A DNA stretch of 64,000 nucleotides. It comes from CAVVIO01 sp963748095. GTDB lineage: Bacteria; Bacteroidota; Bacteroidia; Bacteroidales; UBA10428. The position numbers and the translations under genes are program-made. Shown in pieces: positions 9,397-18,253 of the stretch. The stretch lies in contig CAVVIO010000102.1 in NCBI GenBank assembly GCA_963748095.1, forward strand, positions 1 through 64,000, in the 5' to 3' direction. The notes beneath the pieces are model-generated. The model had not been told where the DNA came from, searched no databases, and worked only from the letters and a program-made list of their open reading frames with translations. Position 1 is the stretch's first letter, and each line of letters starts with the position of its first letter.

Positions 9397-10629
9397 ATGA
9401 AAATAATAAACAGATCAAGCGTATGGTGGGGGCCGCCAAGAAAGTTTTCCACCCGGATTGAAGAAAGAAAAGTAAGCTGGATGGAATTGTTTTACGACCT
9501 GGTATATGTGATCGTTATTTCCATTATCACCCATCACCTGGCCGAACATCCCGGAACCACGGCTTTACTCGATTATATTTATTTTTTCATTATGATCTAC
9601 TGGGGATGGTTAAACGGCAGTCTCCACCACGATTTGCACGGAACAGAAGGTTTTCGCACACGGGTAATGACCATGTGGCAGATGATGATCGTGGCGGCCC
9701 TGGCCATAACCATCAATACGGCCGGTGAAGACCTGCTTCGCCATGCTACCATAGCACTGATGGTTATGCAGGTTTATATCACCTATATGTGGTGGAGCGT
9801 GGGCATTTACGATAAAGCGCACCGCAGACTGAATCGTCCTTACACGGTATTGTATTTATCTTCGTTTGTCATTATGCTGATCACCCTTTTCATGCAGCAG
9901 CCGTTCCTGATCAGGATATTATTCTTTATTACATTGGTATTGAATTACATTCCTCCTTTTATTGTCCACCTGATCAACAGGGACGTTTCCCATGAGTTCG
10001 ACCTTTCACCCAGTATGTCGGAACGGATGGGCCTTTTTACCATCATCATGTTCGGAGAAGTAGTAGCGGGGGTGGTAAACGGAGTAAGCCGGCTTCACCA
10101 GCAGCTGGATTTTCAGGACTGGGTTAACTTCGGACTGGCTATTATTATCGTGTTCACACTGTGGTGGTTGTTTTTTACTACGAGTTCCGACAGAAAATGC
10201 AAAAGTGGATTTGTCAACAGCAGCCTGTTGCAGCTTGTCTATATCCCCACACTTATGTCCCTGGGACTGATCGGTGCAGGTTTTTATTCCCTGTTTGAAA
10301 ACTTCGGTGATCCGGAAATGAATTTTTCATGGATTATTACAGCTTTTAAGTTATCCTTTGGTATCTTCTTTCTGGGTGTTAGCTGTATCATAGCTTTCCT
10401 GGAATATCCCGGGCAATACTTCCGGCTGATCAGAATTTCACGATGGATGCTGCTGATTGCTTCGGCAGTATTTTTCGTCCTTGCTTTTGTTGAATTGCGC
10501 ATGTCCCTTTTTGTGTATTTGCTGATCGTTTCGGGAATTATTTTATCCCTTATTTTGATCATGAATACGATGTGGTATACAAATTATTCAAACCGGAATG
10601 AGGTTAACGAGGTAAAAGAAGCCGGATAA
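9397..10629 (+). CDS. LtrA-family (low temperature requirement A) membrane protein
   Basis: A 410-residue polytopic inner-membrane protein with about ten or more hydrophobic helices. Family hallmarks are SWMELFYDLVYV near residues 27-38 and SERMGLFTIIMFGE in the middle. Length fits the family. LtrA was named from a Listeria mutant that failed to grow in the cold; its biochemical activity is unknown, so no function is assigned. It stands alone on the plus strand, 172 bases after the broken MFS gene. Confidence 0.88.
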   Translation: MKIINRSSVWWGPPRKFSTRIEERKVSWMELFYDLVYVIVISIITHHLAEHPGTTALLDYIYFFIMIYWGWLNGSLHHDLHGTEGFRTRVMTMWQMMIVAALAITINTAGEDLLRHATIALMVMQVYITYMWWSVGIYDKAHRRLNRPYTVLYLSSFVIMLITLFMQQPFLIRILFFITLVLNYIPPFIVHLINRDVSHEFDLSPSMSERMGLFTIIMFGEVVAGVVNGVSRLHQQLDFQDWVNFGLAIIIVFTLWWLFFTTSSDRKCKSGFVNSSLLQLVYIPTLMSLGLIGAGFYSLFENFGDPEMNFSWIITAFKLSFGIFFLGVSCIIAFLEYPGQYFRLIRISRWMLLIASAVFFVLAFVELRMSLFVYLLIVSGIILSLILIMNTMWYTNYSNRNEVNEVKEAG

Positions 10630-10876
10630 AATGGCTGGCTGCCGGGGATATTTTAATTTGTCTGGGTTCGATATGATAAAAGCTAAACATTAATTTTGAA
10701 TTCAATAATACAGCTACTTATATTTTTTTCTGAAATTTCGCGGAGTACAACGGAATAAATTAAATTTTTCAGGTATCTGAAAATTTAAAAAATTCTTTAA
10801 ATGTGTGTGAAATTAGTTAATCCAAAATTCTCGAAAATTAGATTTTATTTTCAGTTTAAAAAATAATTTACTTTTA

Positions 10877-10917
10877 TTTTGTGTTTCGATTATTTTCGAT
10901 TACTTTTGAAAACGAAA
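10877..10917 (+). promoter_or_regulatory. Candidate Bacteroidota promoter overlapping a DeoR-type operator
   Basis: TACTTTTG at 10901-10908 fits the Bacteroidota -7 consensus TAnnTTTG exactly, and TTTTG at 10877-10881 lies about 19 bases upstream, in the right place for the -33 TTTG. An imperfect inverted repeat, TTTTCG ... CGAAA (10893-10917), lies over the -7 box. TTTCG/CGAAA half-sites are seen at DeoR/GlpR-family operators. The regulator's ATG follows at 10932, so autorepression is the natural reading. Confidence 0.5.
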
Positions 10918-10931
10918 TTAATCAAAAATAA

Positions 10932-11705
10932 ATGCTTGCAAATCAAAGACGCGAAAAAATATTGGAATTGCTTCGTGAAGATGGTTCTGCAAAGGTTATA
11001 AACCTTTCTAAAATTTTTAAAGTATCCGAAGTAACTATTCGTCAGGATTTAGAAAAGCTGGAATATGAAGGATTTATTAAAAGAGAGTATGGTGGGGCCT
11101 TTCTGAAAAATGTAGAAGCGGGCGTAAAATCATTTACTCTTTTAAATCAAGAAAACCTTGAGAAAAAGAAAATAATCGGAAGTAAAGCTGCTGAATTAAT
11201 CTTGCCTGGTGATTCGATTATTTTAGATTCCGGATCTACAACAACTGAAATTGCAAGAAATTTAATTGGACGAAGTGGTTTAACTGTTATCACCAATGCG
11301 TTGAATATTGCGATGATGCTTGGGGCTGAACCCGGAATTGAAGTAATTGTGACTGGTGGTGAATTTAAGCCACCAACACTTTCACTTACAGGGCAAAAAG
11401 CTGCAATTTTTTTCGAAGATATCCATGTGGATAAACTTTTTCTGGCAACAGCCGGCATCTCGTTACGTTCGGGGCTGACTTATCCAAGTTTGAGCGACAT
11501 TGTAGTTAAAAAGGCTATGATTGATTCGGCTGATGTGACTTATCTGGTGGCTGATTCCACCAAAATTGGCAAAAATGCTTTTGCAAGTTTAGGGGCTCTT
11601 TCACTAATTGATTACATAATTACAGATACATTCATTGATCCGAATCATTTACAATTATTCAGAGATCATGAGATTGAACTTATTATTGCAGAAGAAACAA
11701 AATAA
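10932..11705 (+). CDS. DeoR-family transcriptional regulator
   Basis: A 257-residue regulator of sugar catabolism. Residues 1-55 form the DeoR winged helix-turn-helix (RREKILELLREDG, VSEVTIRQDLEKLE, FIKREYGGA). The remainder is the ISOCOT/DeoRC phosphosugar-binding domain with DSGSTTTEIA and a C-terminal ADSTKIGKNAF. Members usually repress until a phosphorylated intermediate binds. It stands at the head of the sugar locus (11902-27457) in the same direction, so a phosphorylated ketose from the FGGY kinase is a likely inducer. A possible operator overlaps its own promoter. Confidence 0.92.
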   Translation: MLANQRREKILELLREDGSAKVINLSKIFKVSEVTIRQDLEKLEYEGFIKREYGGAFLKNVEAGVKSFTLLNQENLEKKKIIGSKAAELILPGDSIILDSGSTTTEIARNLIGRSGLTVITNALNIAMMLGAEPGIEVIVTGGEFKPPTLSLTGQKAAIFFEDIHVDKLFLATAGISLRSGLTYPSLSDIVVKKAMIDSADVTYLVADSTKIGKNAFASLGALSLIDYIITDTFIDPNHLQLFRDHEIELIIAEETK

Positions 11706-11713
11706 AGGAAAAA

Positions 11714-11742
11714 AACAGGGAAGCGTTGGCGCGTTCCCCTGT
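11714..11742 (+). terminator. Hairpin after the DeoR gene
   Basis: AACAGGGAAGCG and GCGCGTTCCCCTGTT can pair with a small bulge directly after the regulator's stop. There is no immediate T run (a TTTTTT follows 15 bases later), so it may be a weak terminator or an attenuating hairpin separating deoR from the operon. The 160 bases from here to the kinase start should hold the operon promoter, but no clear consensus box was found. Confidence 0.45.
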
Positions 11743-11901
11743 TAGAAATGTAGTATTTTTTGAGTATATAAAAACTACAGTTTGTAAAGTTAGAAAAAAT
11801 ATTTTAGTCTGCTTTAACTTGGTTAGTGCAAACTTTTCTAATTTCTCACCTGATAGTTTTTAACCTGTTTCATTTCTTTTTAACTATAAGTATGTTTAGA
11901 T

Positions 11902-13407
11902 ATGAATGTGAATAAAAAACATGGAAAATACATACTGGCAATTGACCAAAGCACTTCGGCAACCAAAGTCATCGTTTTCAACAGGCAGGGAAAAGCAGTG
12001 CATCGGGTGACCATAGCTCATCAACAATATTACCCGCAACCCGGATTTGTGGAACACGATCCGTTGGAGATTTTTGAAAATACAAAAACTGCCATGCTGC
12101 AGGTGCTCCGGGAAAAGAATATCAGCGATGATGAAATAGTGGGTATTGCAATTACAAACCAACGTGAAACCATCATGGTATGGGATAAAAACACTGGTAA
12201 ACCAGTTTATAATGCCATGGTCTGGCAGTGTCAACGTGGCGCTCCTTACTGCCACGAACTAAAAGCAAAAGGCTATGATGATCTGATCAAAAGAAAAACG
12301 GGACTGCTGATCGATCCATATTTTTCGGCCAGCCGCTTGCACTGGTTGTTTCAAAACGTTAAAGGGCTGAAACAAAGAGCCGAAAGGGGCGATTTGTTAC
12401 TGGGCACAATGGATACCTGGATACTTTGGAAGCTGACCGGTGGAAAAGTACACGCTACCGATCATTCCAATGCATGCCGTACGATGTTGTTTAATATTCA
12501 TACCCTGCAATGGGATGATGAGCTGATTGCTTTGTTTGGACTGGAAAAAGAAATGTTCCCTGAAGTCCGCTTCAGTGATGAAATATTTGGTTACAGTGAT
12601 CCCGATGTTATTTTTGATAAAGCATTACCTATTGCTGGTTTGTTGGGTGATTCTCATGCTGCTCTTTTTGGCCAAAAATGTTTTGAACCGGGAATGGGCA
12701 AAGCAACATATGGCACTGGTTCTTCAATCATGATGAACATCGGAACCAAACCACTAAATGCTCCTCAGGGACTGGTGACTTCTATCGGGTATAGCATGAA
12801 CAAGAAAATTCATTACGTTTTCGAAGGCAATATTCACTGCACCGGAGACACGATCAACTGGCTGAAAAACGAAGTGCAGTTAATCAACGATGTTTCTGAA
12901 ACAGAACCTATGGCGAAATCAGTCAGCGACAACAATGGAGTGTATTTAGTTCCGGCCTTTGTTGGACTGGGGGCGCCGTATTGGAACAACGAAGCACGTG
13001 CCTGTTTGTCAGGAATGCCCAGAAATACAACTAAAGCGCATATTGTGCGGGCGGCCCTGGAAAGTATTGCCTACCAAGTGAAAGACCTGATCACCCTGAT
13101 GGAAGAGAAGGGTGGTATTGAGCTTCAGGAACTCCGGGTTGACGGCGGTCCTACACGCAACAATTTTCTGATGCAGTTTCAATCGGACATGATCAATCAT
13201 GATGTTACACGTTCCGGTATTGAAGAAGCTTCTGCTTTGGGCACAGTTTTTATGGCCGGGCTGGCTGTTGGCTTCTGGAATAACATGGCTGAAATTCTGG
13301 CATTGCGACAAGTTAACAAAAAATTCGAATCTTGTTTACCGAAGCAGGATGTGGAAAGACTTTATAACGGGTGGAAAATGGCAGTTAAAAGGTCCCTCTT
13401 AACTTAA
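11902..13407 (+). CDS. FGGY-family carbohydrate kinase, glycerol-kinase-like with altered pocket (candidate apulose/ketose kinase)
   Basis: This 501-residue protein aligns along its whole length with glycerol kinase (NQRET, YNAMVWQC, DPYFSASRLHW, LLGTMDTWILWKLTGG). Of the glycerol-contacting residues, the equivalents of Arg83, Glu84, Trp103 and Tyr135 are kept (R88, E89, W108, Y140). The Asp-Gln pair that binds glycerol is changed to Asp250-Ser251, followed by His252 (GDSHAALFGQ). That change and the neighbours (isomerase, transketolase, sugar importer) argue against glycerol. More likely it phosphorylates the ketose made by the isomerase. In described transketolase-type apiose pathways, an FGGY enzyme phosphorylates D-apulose. 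It is the first gene of the operon after deoR. Confidence 0.85.
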   Translation: MNVNKKHGKYILAIDQSTSATKVIVFNRQGKAVHRVTIAHQQYYPQPGFVEHDPLEIFENTKTAMLQVLREKNISDDEIVGIAITNQRETIMVWDKNTGKPVYNAMVWQCQRGAPYCHELKAKGYDDLIKRKTGLLIDPYFSASRLHWLFQNVKGLKQRAERGDLLLGTMDTWILWKLTGGKVHATDHSNACRTMLFNIHTLQWDDELIALFGLEKEMFPEVRFSDEIFGYSDPDVIFDKALPIAGLLGDSHAALFGQKCFEPGMGKATYGTGSSIMMNIGTKPLNAPQGLVTSIGYSMNKKIHYVFEGNIHCTGDTINWLKNEVQLINDVSETEPMAKSVSDNNGVYLVPAFVGLGAPYWNNEARACLSGMPRNTTKAHIVRAALESIAYQVKDLITLMEEKGGIELQELRVDGGPTRNNFLMQFQSDMINHDVTRSGIEEASALGTVFMAGLAVGFWNNMAEILALRQVNKKFESCLPKQDVERLYNGWKMAVKRSLLT

Positions 13408-13442
13408 ATATTGTTGATAATTAACTATTAACAAAAATACCT

Positions 13443-14969
13443 ATGAAGACAAAGTTGATCATTGCTATTATTTTCCTGTTTAATTATTCTCTGCTGTCTG
13501 CACAAAATCAGATTGAGAAATGGCGGGTATTTGAAGTTACCCTGACCGGCCCGGATTCCGGAAATCCTTTTCTGGACGTTGAGTTATCTGCTGATTTTAT
13601 ACACCTGAGCGATACCATTCATGTTCCGGGATTTTATGACGGGAAGAAGATTTATAAAATCAGGTTTATGCCCGAACAGGAAGGTGAATGGAAGTATGTG
13701 ACACACAGCACAAATAAAAGACTGGATAAAAAAACGGGACATTTCAATTGTACACCACCGCAGCCCGAAAACCACGGACCAGTAATTGTTAAAGATACCA
13801 TTGAACTTGCTTATGCCGATGGGAAACCCTACTATTCTTTTGGAACAACTTGTTATGGCTGGGTTCATCAGGGAGACAGCCTTGCCGATCTCACGTTAAG
13901 TACCTTATCCGGGGGATATTTCAATAAGCTGAGAATGTGTATTTTTCCGAAAAGTTATGATTGGAATCATAACGAACCTTTGTATTATCCATTCGAGGGA
14001 AAACCACTTAAGAACTGGGATTACAGCAGATTTAATCCGGTTTTCTTTGAAAATATTGAAAAAAGGATAAAACAACTTGATGATTTGGGGATTGAAGCTG
14101 ACCTGATTGTGTTTCATCCATACGACAGATGGGGTTTCAGTACAATGGATCGTACAACCGATGATCGCTATATCAAATACATCATTGCAAGATTTTCAGC
14201 ATATAAAAATGTTTGGTGGAGCATGGCCAATGAATTCGATTTTATGAGAGGCAAAAATATGGATGATTGGGACCATTACATTGAAATGTTTGCCAAACTC
14301 GATCCATACCATCATTTGCGGAGTATTCACAATGGAGCAAAATGGTATGACCATACGAATCCACTGATTACCCATGTAAGTATTCAAAGTGAGGACACTT
14401 ATAGAGGAAGGGAATACCAAAACAAATACCATAAACCAATCATATTTGATGAATGTCGGTATGAAGGCAATATACCCTGGTCATGGGGAAACCTTACTGC
14501 CAGACGAATGACAGAAAAATTCTGGAGAGGATTTATGAGTGGTGCCCATGTCGGACATAGTGAGACCTACCTGGTAGAAAAAAAGTTACAACTTCCTGAG
14601 AAATCTAATGCTGTGATGTGGTGGTCGAAAGGAGGTGTTCTCCGCGGTGAAAGTCCTGAAAGAATTAAATTTCTGCGTGAAATAATGGAATCGGCTCCGT
14701 ATCCTCTAAAACAGACTCATTTGGTAGCTTCATGGATGCCTTATTCCGCACTCCGCTATAAGGAAGAATATTTTTTAATCTATTTCAATGATGATCAACC
14801 CCGGAGTACAATACTTAATCTTCCTGAAAAAGGATTGTTTAAGGTTGAGGTGATTGATACCTGGAATATGACTACCACTCTCTTAAATCAATATTATTCC
14901 GGGCGATGTATGATAGAACTTCCACAGAAACCATACATTGCCCTTAGGATTATGAAACATGAAAATTAA
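13443..14969 (+). CDS. Secreted DUF5060 - apiosidase-like (DUF4038) glycoside hydrolase
   Basis: A 508-residue protein with a signal peptide (about 1-20, ending SLLSAQ). Residues of about 25-100 are a DUF5060 beta-sandwich (WRVFEVTLTGP, VPGFYDGKKIYKIRFMPEQE). A TIM-barrel of the apiosidase-like PF13204 type follows (YFSFGTTCYGWVHQ-like strand, WWSMANEFDF carrying a candidate acid/base Glu, PIIFDECRYEG a candidate nucleophile), and the C-terminal sandwich resembles DUF5605. Characterised relatives (GH140) remove apiose side chains from rhamnogalacturonan II. The domain family is large, so substrate rests on context: it is embedded between kinase and isomerase genes. Probably periplasmic or surface exposed; no T9SS domain. 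Confidence 0.85.
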   Translation: MKTKLIIAIIFLFNYSLLSAQNQIEKWRVFEVTLTGPDSGNPFLDVELSADFIHLSDTIHVPGFYDGKKIYKIRFMPEQEGEWKYVTHSTNKRLDKKTGHFNCTPPQPENHGPVIVKDTIELAYADGKPYYSFGTTCYGWVHQGDSLADLTLSTLSGGYFNKLRMCIFPKSYDWNHNEPLYYPFEGKPLKNWDYSRFNPVFFENIEKRIKQLDDLGIEADLIVFHPYDRWGFSTMDRTTDDRYIKYIIARFSAYKNVWWSMANEFDFMRGKNMDDWDHYIEMFAKLDPYHHLRSIHNGAKWYDHTNPLITHVSIQSEDTYRGREYQNKYHKPIIFDECRYEGNIPWSWGNLTARRMTEKFWRGFMSGAHVGHSETYLVEKKLQLPEKSNAVMWWSKGGVLRGESPERIKFLREIMESAPYPLKQTHLVASWMPYSALRYKEEYFLIYFNDDQPRSTILNLPEKGLFKVEVIDTWNMTTTLLNQYYSGRCMIELPQKPYIALRIMKHEN

Positions 14970-14990
14970 AAAATCAAATTATAAATTGAA

Positions 14991-16406
14991 ATGGAACAGA
15001 AAAAACAAACCTTCGGCGTAATTATCGCCACACGAAACATTTTTAATTTTAAACTGGCTGTTGAAGCCCGTCAGAAGGTTTTAAAAAAGTTAGACAGTAT
15101 GGGCTTTGGCTATGTCATTCTTCCGGAAGATGAGACACCAACAGGCAATATTGAAGGGTATGCTGATGCAGTAAAATGCGGAGCACTATTCAAAAAAAAC
15201 AGCGATACTATCGATGGAATCATAGTAGTATTGCCCAACTTCGGTGATGAGCTGGGCGTGGTAAATTCAATTAAAATGTCGGGATTGAATGTTCCCATCC
15301 TGGTACAGGCTTGTGATGACGACAACGACAAGGTAGATGTTAAAAGTCGCCGCGATGCATTCTGTGGAAAACTATCAGTTTGCAATAACTTTTATCAATA
15401 CGGCATCAAATTTACCGACACAATTTATCACACGTACAGTCTGGACAGCGATGAATTCACAAAAGACCTGGTGAAATTTGCCAGTATCTGCAGGGTGGTA
15501 AAAGGATTGACCAATTTGCGCGTCGGAGCTATCGGTACCCGTCCGATCGGTTTCCAAACCATGCGCTACAGCGAAAAATTGTTGCAGAAATATGGCATCA
15601 CGGTAGTACCAGTTGACATGTCTGAAATTATTGCAGCAGCCAATAAAATAGATGAGAACGACCCGGCGGTAAAAGAAAAAGTAGAAGCGATTCAGATGTA
15701 TGGAGCTTGCGGTATTGCCTCAAAAGGTAAAATTGCCCATCAGGCACGTTTTGGTCTGGCTGTTGAAAACTGGATAAACGATAACGACATTGATATTTCC
15801 GCGTTACAATGCTGGGAATCAATTGAGAAAAATTACGGTTGTGCCGCCTGTGTTACCATGAGTATGATGGGTGAAAAACTAATGCCTTCTGCCTGCGAAG
15901 TAGATGTAGCCGGTACTATCTCCATGTATGCATTGGCATTGGCTGCTAATACGCCTTCAGCCATCCTTGACTGGAACAATAATTTTGCTCAGGAGCGGAA
16001 TAAAGTAGTGGCTACCCACTGCAGCAATTACCCGAAATCATTCTTCCAAAGCGAAATTGAAATTGGCAGTCTTGATGTATTGGGAACTGTCCTGGGAAGC
16101 GAAGACACCTTCGGCGCAGTGAAAGGTAAAGTTGCTGCAGGTGATATGACTTATTTCCGTATATCCACCGACGACAACAGAGGCATCATCAAATCTTATT
16201 TGGGTGAAGGCAAAATGACCGACGACCCTTACGGAATGGATGGAGGTATCGCTGTTTGTGAAATTCCTAACCTTCAGAATCTGATGAAATTTATGTGCAA
16301 AAACGGGTTTGAACACCATGTAGCCATGGTTCGCGGCCATGTAAGTGAGGTACTGGAAGAAGCCATTGGTAATTACCTGGGCTGGGAACTCTATAAGCAT
16401 GAATAA
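14991..16406 (+). CDS. L-fucose/L-arabinose isomerase-fold protein (candidate aldose-ketose isomerase)
   Basis: A 471-residue cytosolic protein of the FucI/AraA superfamily. An N-terminal Rossmann-like part (about 5-170, DGIIVVLPNFGDE) is followed by the C-terminal isomerase domain. Candidate Mn-binding residues are Glu276 in LQCWESIEK, Asp305 in CEVDVAGT, and a histidine in EHHVAMVRGH (442-450). It is shorter than FucI (about 590). The family also includes sulfoquinovose isomerase and many unassigned rare-sugar isomerases. Between a sugar-releasing hydrolase and a split transketolase, the expected job is converting the imported aldose to the ketose used by the FGGY kinase. Confidence 0.85.
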   Translation: MEQKKQTFGVIIATRNIFNFKLAVEARQKVLKKLDSMGFGYVILPEDETPTGNIEGYADAVKCGALFKKNSDTIDGIIVVLPNFGDELGVVNSIKMSGLNVPILVQACDDDNDKVDVKSRRDAFCGKLSVCNNFYQYGIKFTDTIYHTYSLDSDEFTKDLVKFASICRVVKGLTNLRVGAIGTRPIGFQTMRYSEKLLQKYGITVVPVDMSEIIAAANKIDENDPAVKEKVEAIQMYGACGIASKGKIAHQARFGLAVENWINDNDIDISALQCWESIEKNYGCAACVTMSMMGEKLMPSACEVDVAGTISMYALALAANTPSAILDWNNNFAQERNKVVATHCSNYPKSFFQSEIEIGSLDVLGTVLGSEDTFGAVKGKVAAGDMTYFRISTDDNRGIIKSYLGEGKMTDDPYGMDGGIAVCEIPNLQNLMKFMCKNGFEHHVAMVRGHVSEVLEEAIGNYLGWELYKHE

Positions 16407-16445
16407 TTGGAATTGTGTTGTAAATAATGAAAAAGAAAACTGAAA

Positions 16446-17300
16446 ATGAGTACATATACAGATCTGGAACTTCAGCTGAAATCAATTAAATATCGTAAGG
16501 CATTGCTGAAATATATCAAAATGGCCAATGCTGGTCATACTGGCGGCAGTCTTTCATGTACCGATATCCTGAACGTTCTATATAATGATGTGTTGGGTGT
16601 AACACCGGAAAATTTTTCTGAGAGGCAACGTAACCGTTACGTACAAAGTAAAGGGCATTCTGTTGAAGCTTTGTACGTGGTATTGGCTGACCAGGGCTTT
16701 TATCCCGAAAGTGACCTGGAAACCTTGTGCCGCTACAAGACAAAATACGTTGGACATCCCACCAGAAAGGTTAATGGTATTGAGTTTAATACCGGAGCAC
16801 TGGGCCACGGACTGGCTATCTCAGCAGGTATAGCACTTGCTGCTAAAAAAGACCATTACGATCATAAAGCCTTCACCCTGCTGGGTGACGGTGAACTGGC
16901 CGAAGGTTCAAATTACGAAGCTGCCATGATGGCTGCCCATTACAAACTGGATAACCTGGTGGCAATTCTGGACCACAACACCCTGCAAATAACCGGTAGA
17001 AATCGCGAAGTGTGCAGTCCTTACCCGATCGATGAAAAATTCAAAGCTTTTGGGTGGAGCGTGGTTTCCATTGACGGGAACAGCATTCCCGAGCTGCGGA
17101 AAGTTTTACATAATGTGCCGGCAGAAAAAAACAAACCTACACTGATTATTGCCAATACAATCAAAGGCAAAGGCGTCAGTTTCATGGAAGATGAAATGAA
17201 ATGGCATCACCGCGTTCCAACAGACGAGCAATATAAACAAGCGATGGAAGAACTGAATAGCCAGGAAGAAATACTTGAAAAACAATTAATTTTAAATTGA
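16446..17300 (+). CDS. Transketolase, N-terminal subunit (ThDP-binding half)
   Basis: A 284-residue protein equal to the first half of transketolase. It has the ThDP/metal motif GDGELAEGSNYEAAMMAAHY starting at 147 and ending near LDHN, and conserved histidines His31 (AGHTGGS), His71 (SKGHSVEAL) and His121 (GALGHGLAIS). Split transketolases are common in rare-sugar clusters (for example the A subunit for apulose-4-phosphate). It forms a heteromeric enzyme with the next gene, whose ATG lies 2 bases after this stop. It should transfer a two-carbon unit from a ketose phosphate to an aldose phosphate acceptor. Confidence 0.93.
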   Translation: MSTYTDLELQLKSIKYRKALLKYIKMANAGHTGGSLSCTDILNVLYNDVLGVTPENFSERQRNRYVQSKGHSVEALYVVLADQGFYPESDLETLCRYKTKYVGHPTRKVNGIEFNTGALGHGLAISAGIALAAKKDHYDHKAFTLLGDGELAEGSNYEAAMMAAHYKLDNLVAILDHNTLQITGRNREVCSPYPIDEKFKAFGWSVVSIDGNSIPELRKVLHNVPAEKNKPTLIIANTIKGKGVSFMEDEMKWHHRVPTDEQYKQAMEELNSQEEILEKQLILN

Positions 17301-17302
17301 AC

Positions 17303-18253
17303 ATGACATTACAGATATTGACAACAGGAAGAGCAAACCTTGAAGAATTCGCGGCGACATTAATGGAACTGGCTGAAAAAGACACTAATATACTGGCAGT
17401 AACGAGCGATTCACGCGGATCAGGTAAGTTGGGTCCTTATGCTTCAAAATATCCCGAACAGACTGTAGAAGTGGGTATAGCCGAGCAAAACCTGGTGGGC
17501 GTTTCAGCCGGATTGACTTCAGCAGGAAAAAACGTGTTTGCCGTTTCACCAGCCTGCTTTTTAACTGCACGCGCGCTGGAACAGATCAAAAACGATGTGG
17601 CCTATTCCAACCAGCCGGTTACCCTGGTGGGTATCAGTGCCGGCGTTAGTTACGGGGCATTGGGTTCAACCCACCACTCCACCCACGATGTTGCCGTTTT
17701 AAGAGCTATTCCAAATATTGATGTAGTGGTGCCCGCGGATAATTTTGAAACGCGTGAGGCCATCATTGCCGCTTCAAAATCGAAGAAACCTGTTTATCTG
17801 AAGTTCGGGAAAAAGGCAATGCCTAATCTTCCCCGATTGGAGAAAAAGTTCGAAATCGGAAAAGCATCAACTATTTGTGAAGGGGAGGATGTCGCATTTA
17901 TCGCCTGTGGTGAAGCCGTTGCCCCTGCTTATGAAGCAGCACTGCAGCTTGAAGCACGAGGCATTAAAGCCGAAGTTGTCAGCATGCACACAGTCAACCC
18001 GTTAGATAAGGAAATGGTTAAAAAATTGGCCAAAAAATGCAAGGCCATTGTTACTATAGAAGAACACAGCATTCATGGCGGGCTGGGTGAAGCCTGCGCT
18101 TCGCTTCTGATGCAGGAACAACTTTTTGTCCCATTTAAGATTGTAGGCATTCCGGACGAAAACACAGTAACCGGATCTCAAAATGACATATTCAAACACT
18201 ATGGAATCACAGGAGATGGATTAATGCAAACAGCACTCAACTTAATTAAATAA
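17303..18253 (+). CDS. Transketolase, C-terminal subunit (pyrimidine-binding half)
   Basis: I take the ATG at 17303, not the TTG six bases earlier, giving 316 residues. The catalytic glutamate that activates ThDP is Glu61 in VEVGIAEQN. GSTHHSTHDVAVLRAIPN marks the phosphate-binding region, and the C-terminal transketolase domain (from about 190, GEDVAFIACGEA) ends with IEEHSIHGGLGEA. It pairs with the preceding subunit. The next gene starts immediately after the stop (TAAATGA), so translation is coupled with the transporter genes. Confidence 0.93.
   Translation: MTLQILTTGRANLEEFAATLMELAEKDTNILAVTSDSRGSGKLGPYASKYPEQTVEVGIAEQNLVGVSAGLTSAGKNVFAVSPACFLTARALEQIKNDVAYSNQPVTLVGISAGVSYGALGSTHHSTHDVAVLRAIPNIDVVVPADNFETREAIIAASKSKKPVYLKFGKKAMPNLPRLEKKFEIGKASTICEGEDVAFIACGEAVAPAYEAALQLEARGIKAEVVSMHTVNPLDKEMVKKLAKKCKAIVTIEEHSIHGGLGEACASLLMQEQLFVPFKIVGIPDENTVTGSQNDIFKHYGITGDGLMQTALNLIK

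Noticed and set aside
11902..13407. Calling the FGGY kinase a glycerol kinase (GlpK)
   Set aside because: The Asp-Gln glycerol contact is Asp-Ser, and there is no glycerol facilitator or glycerol-3-phosphate dehydrogenase, while isomerase, transketolase and sugar importer are adjacent.
14991..18253. Sulfo-transketolase (sulfoquinovose) pathway
   Set aside because: It would share a FucI-type isomerase and split transketolase, but there is no sulfoquinovosidase, no sulfolactaldehyde or sulfonate exporter gene, and an FGGY kinase is present.
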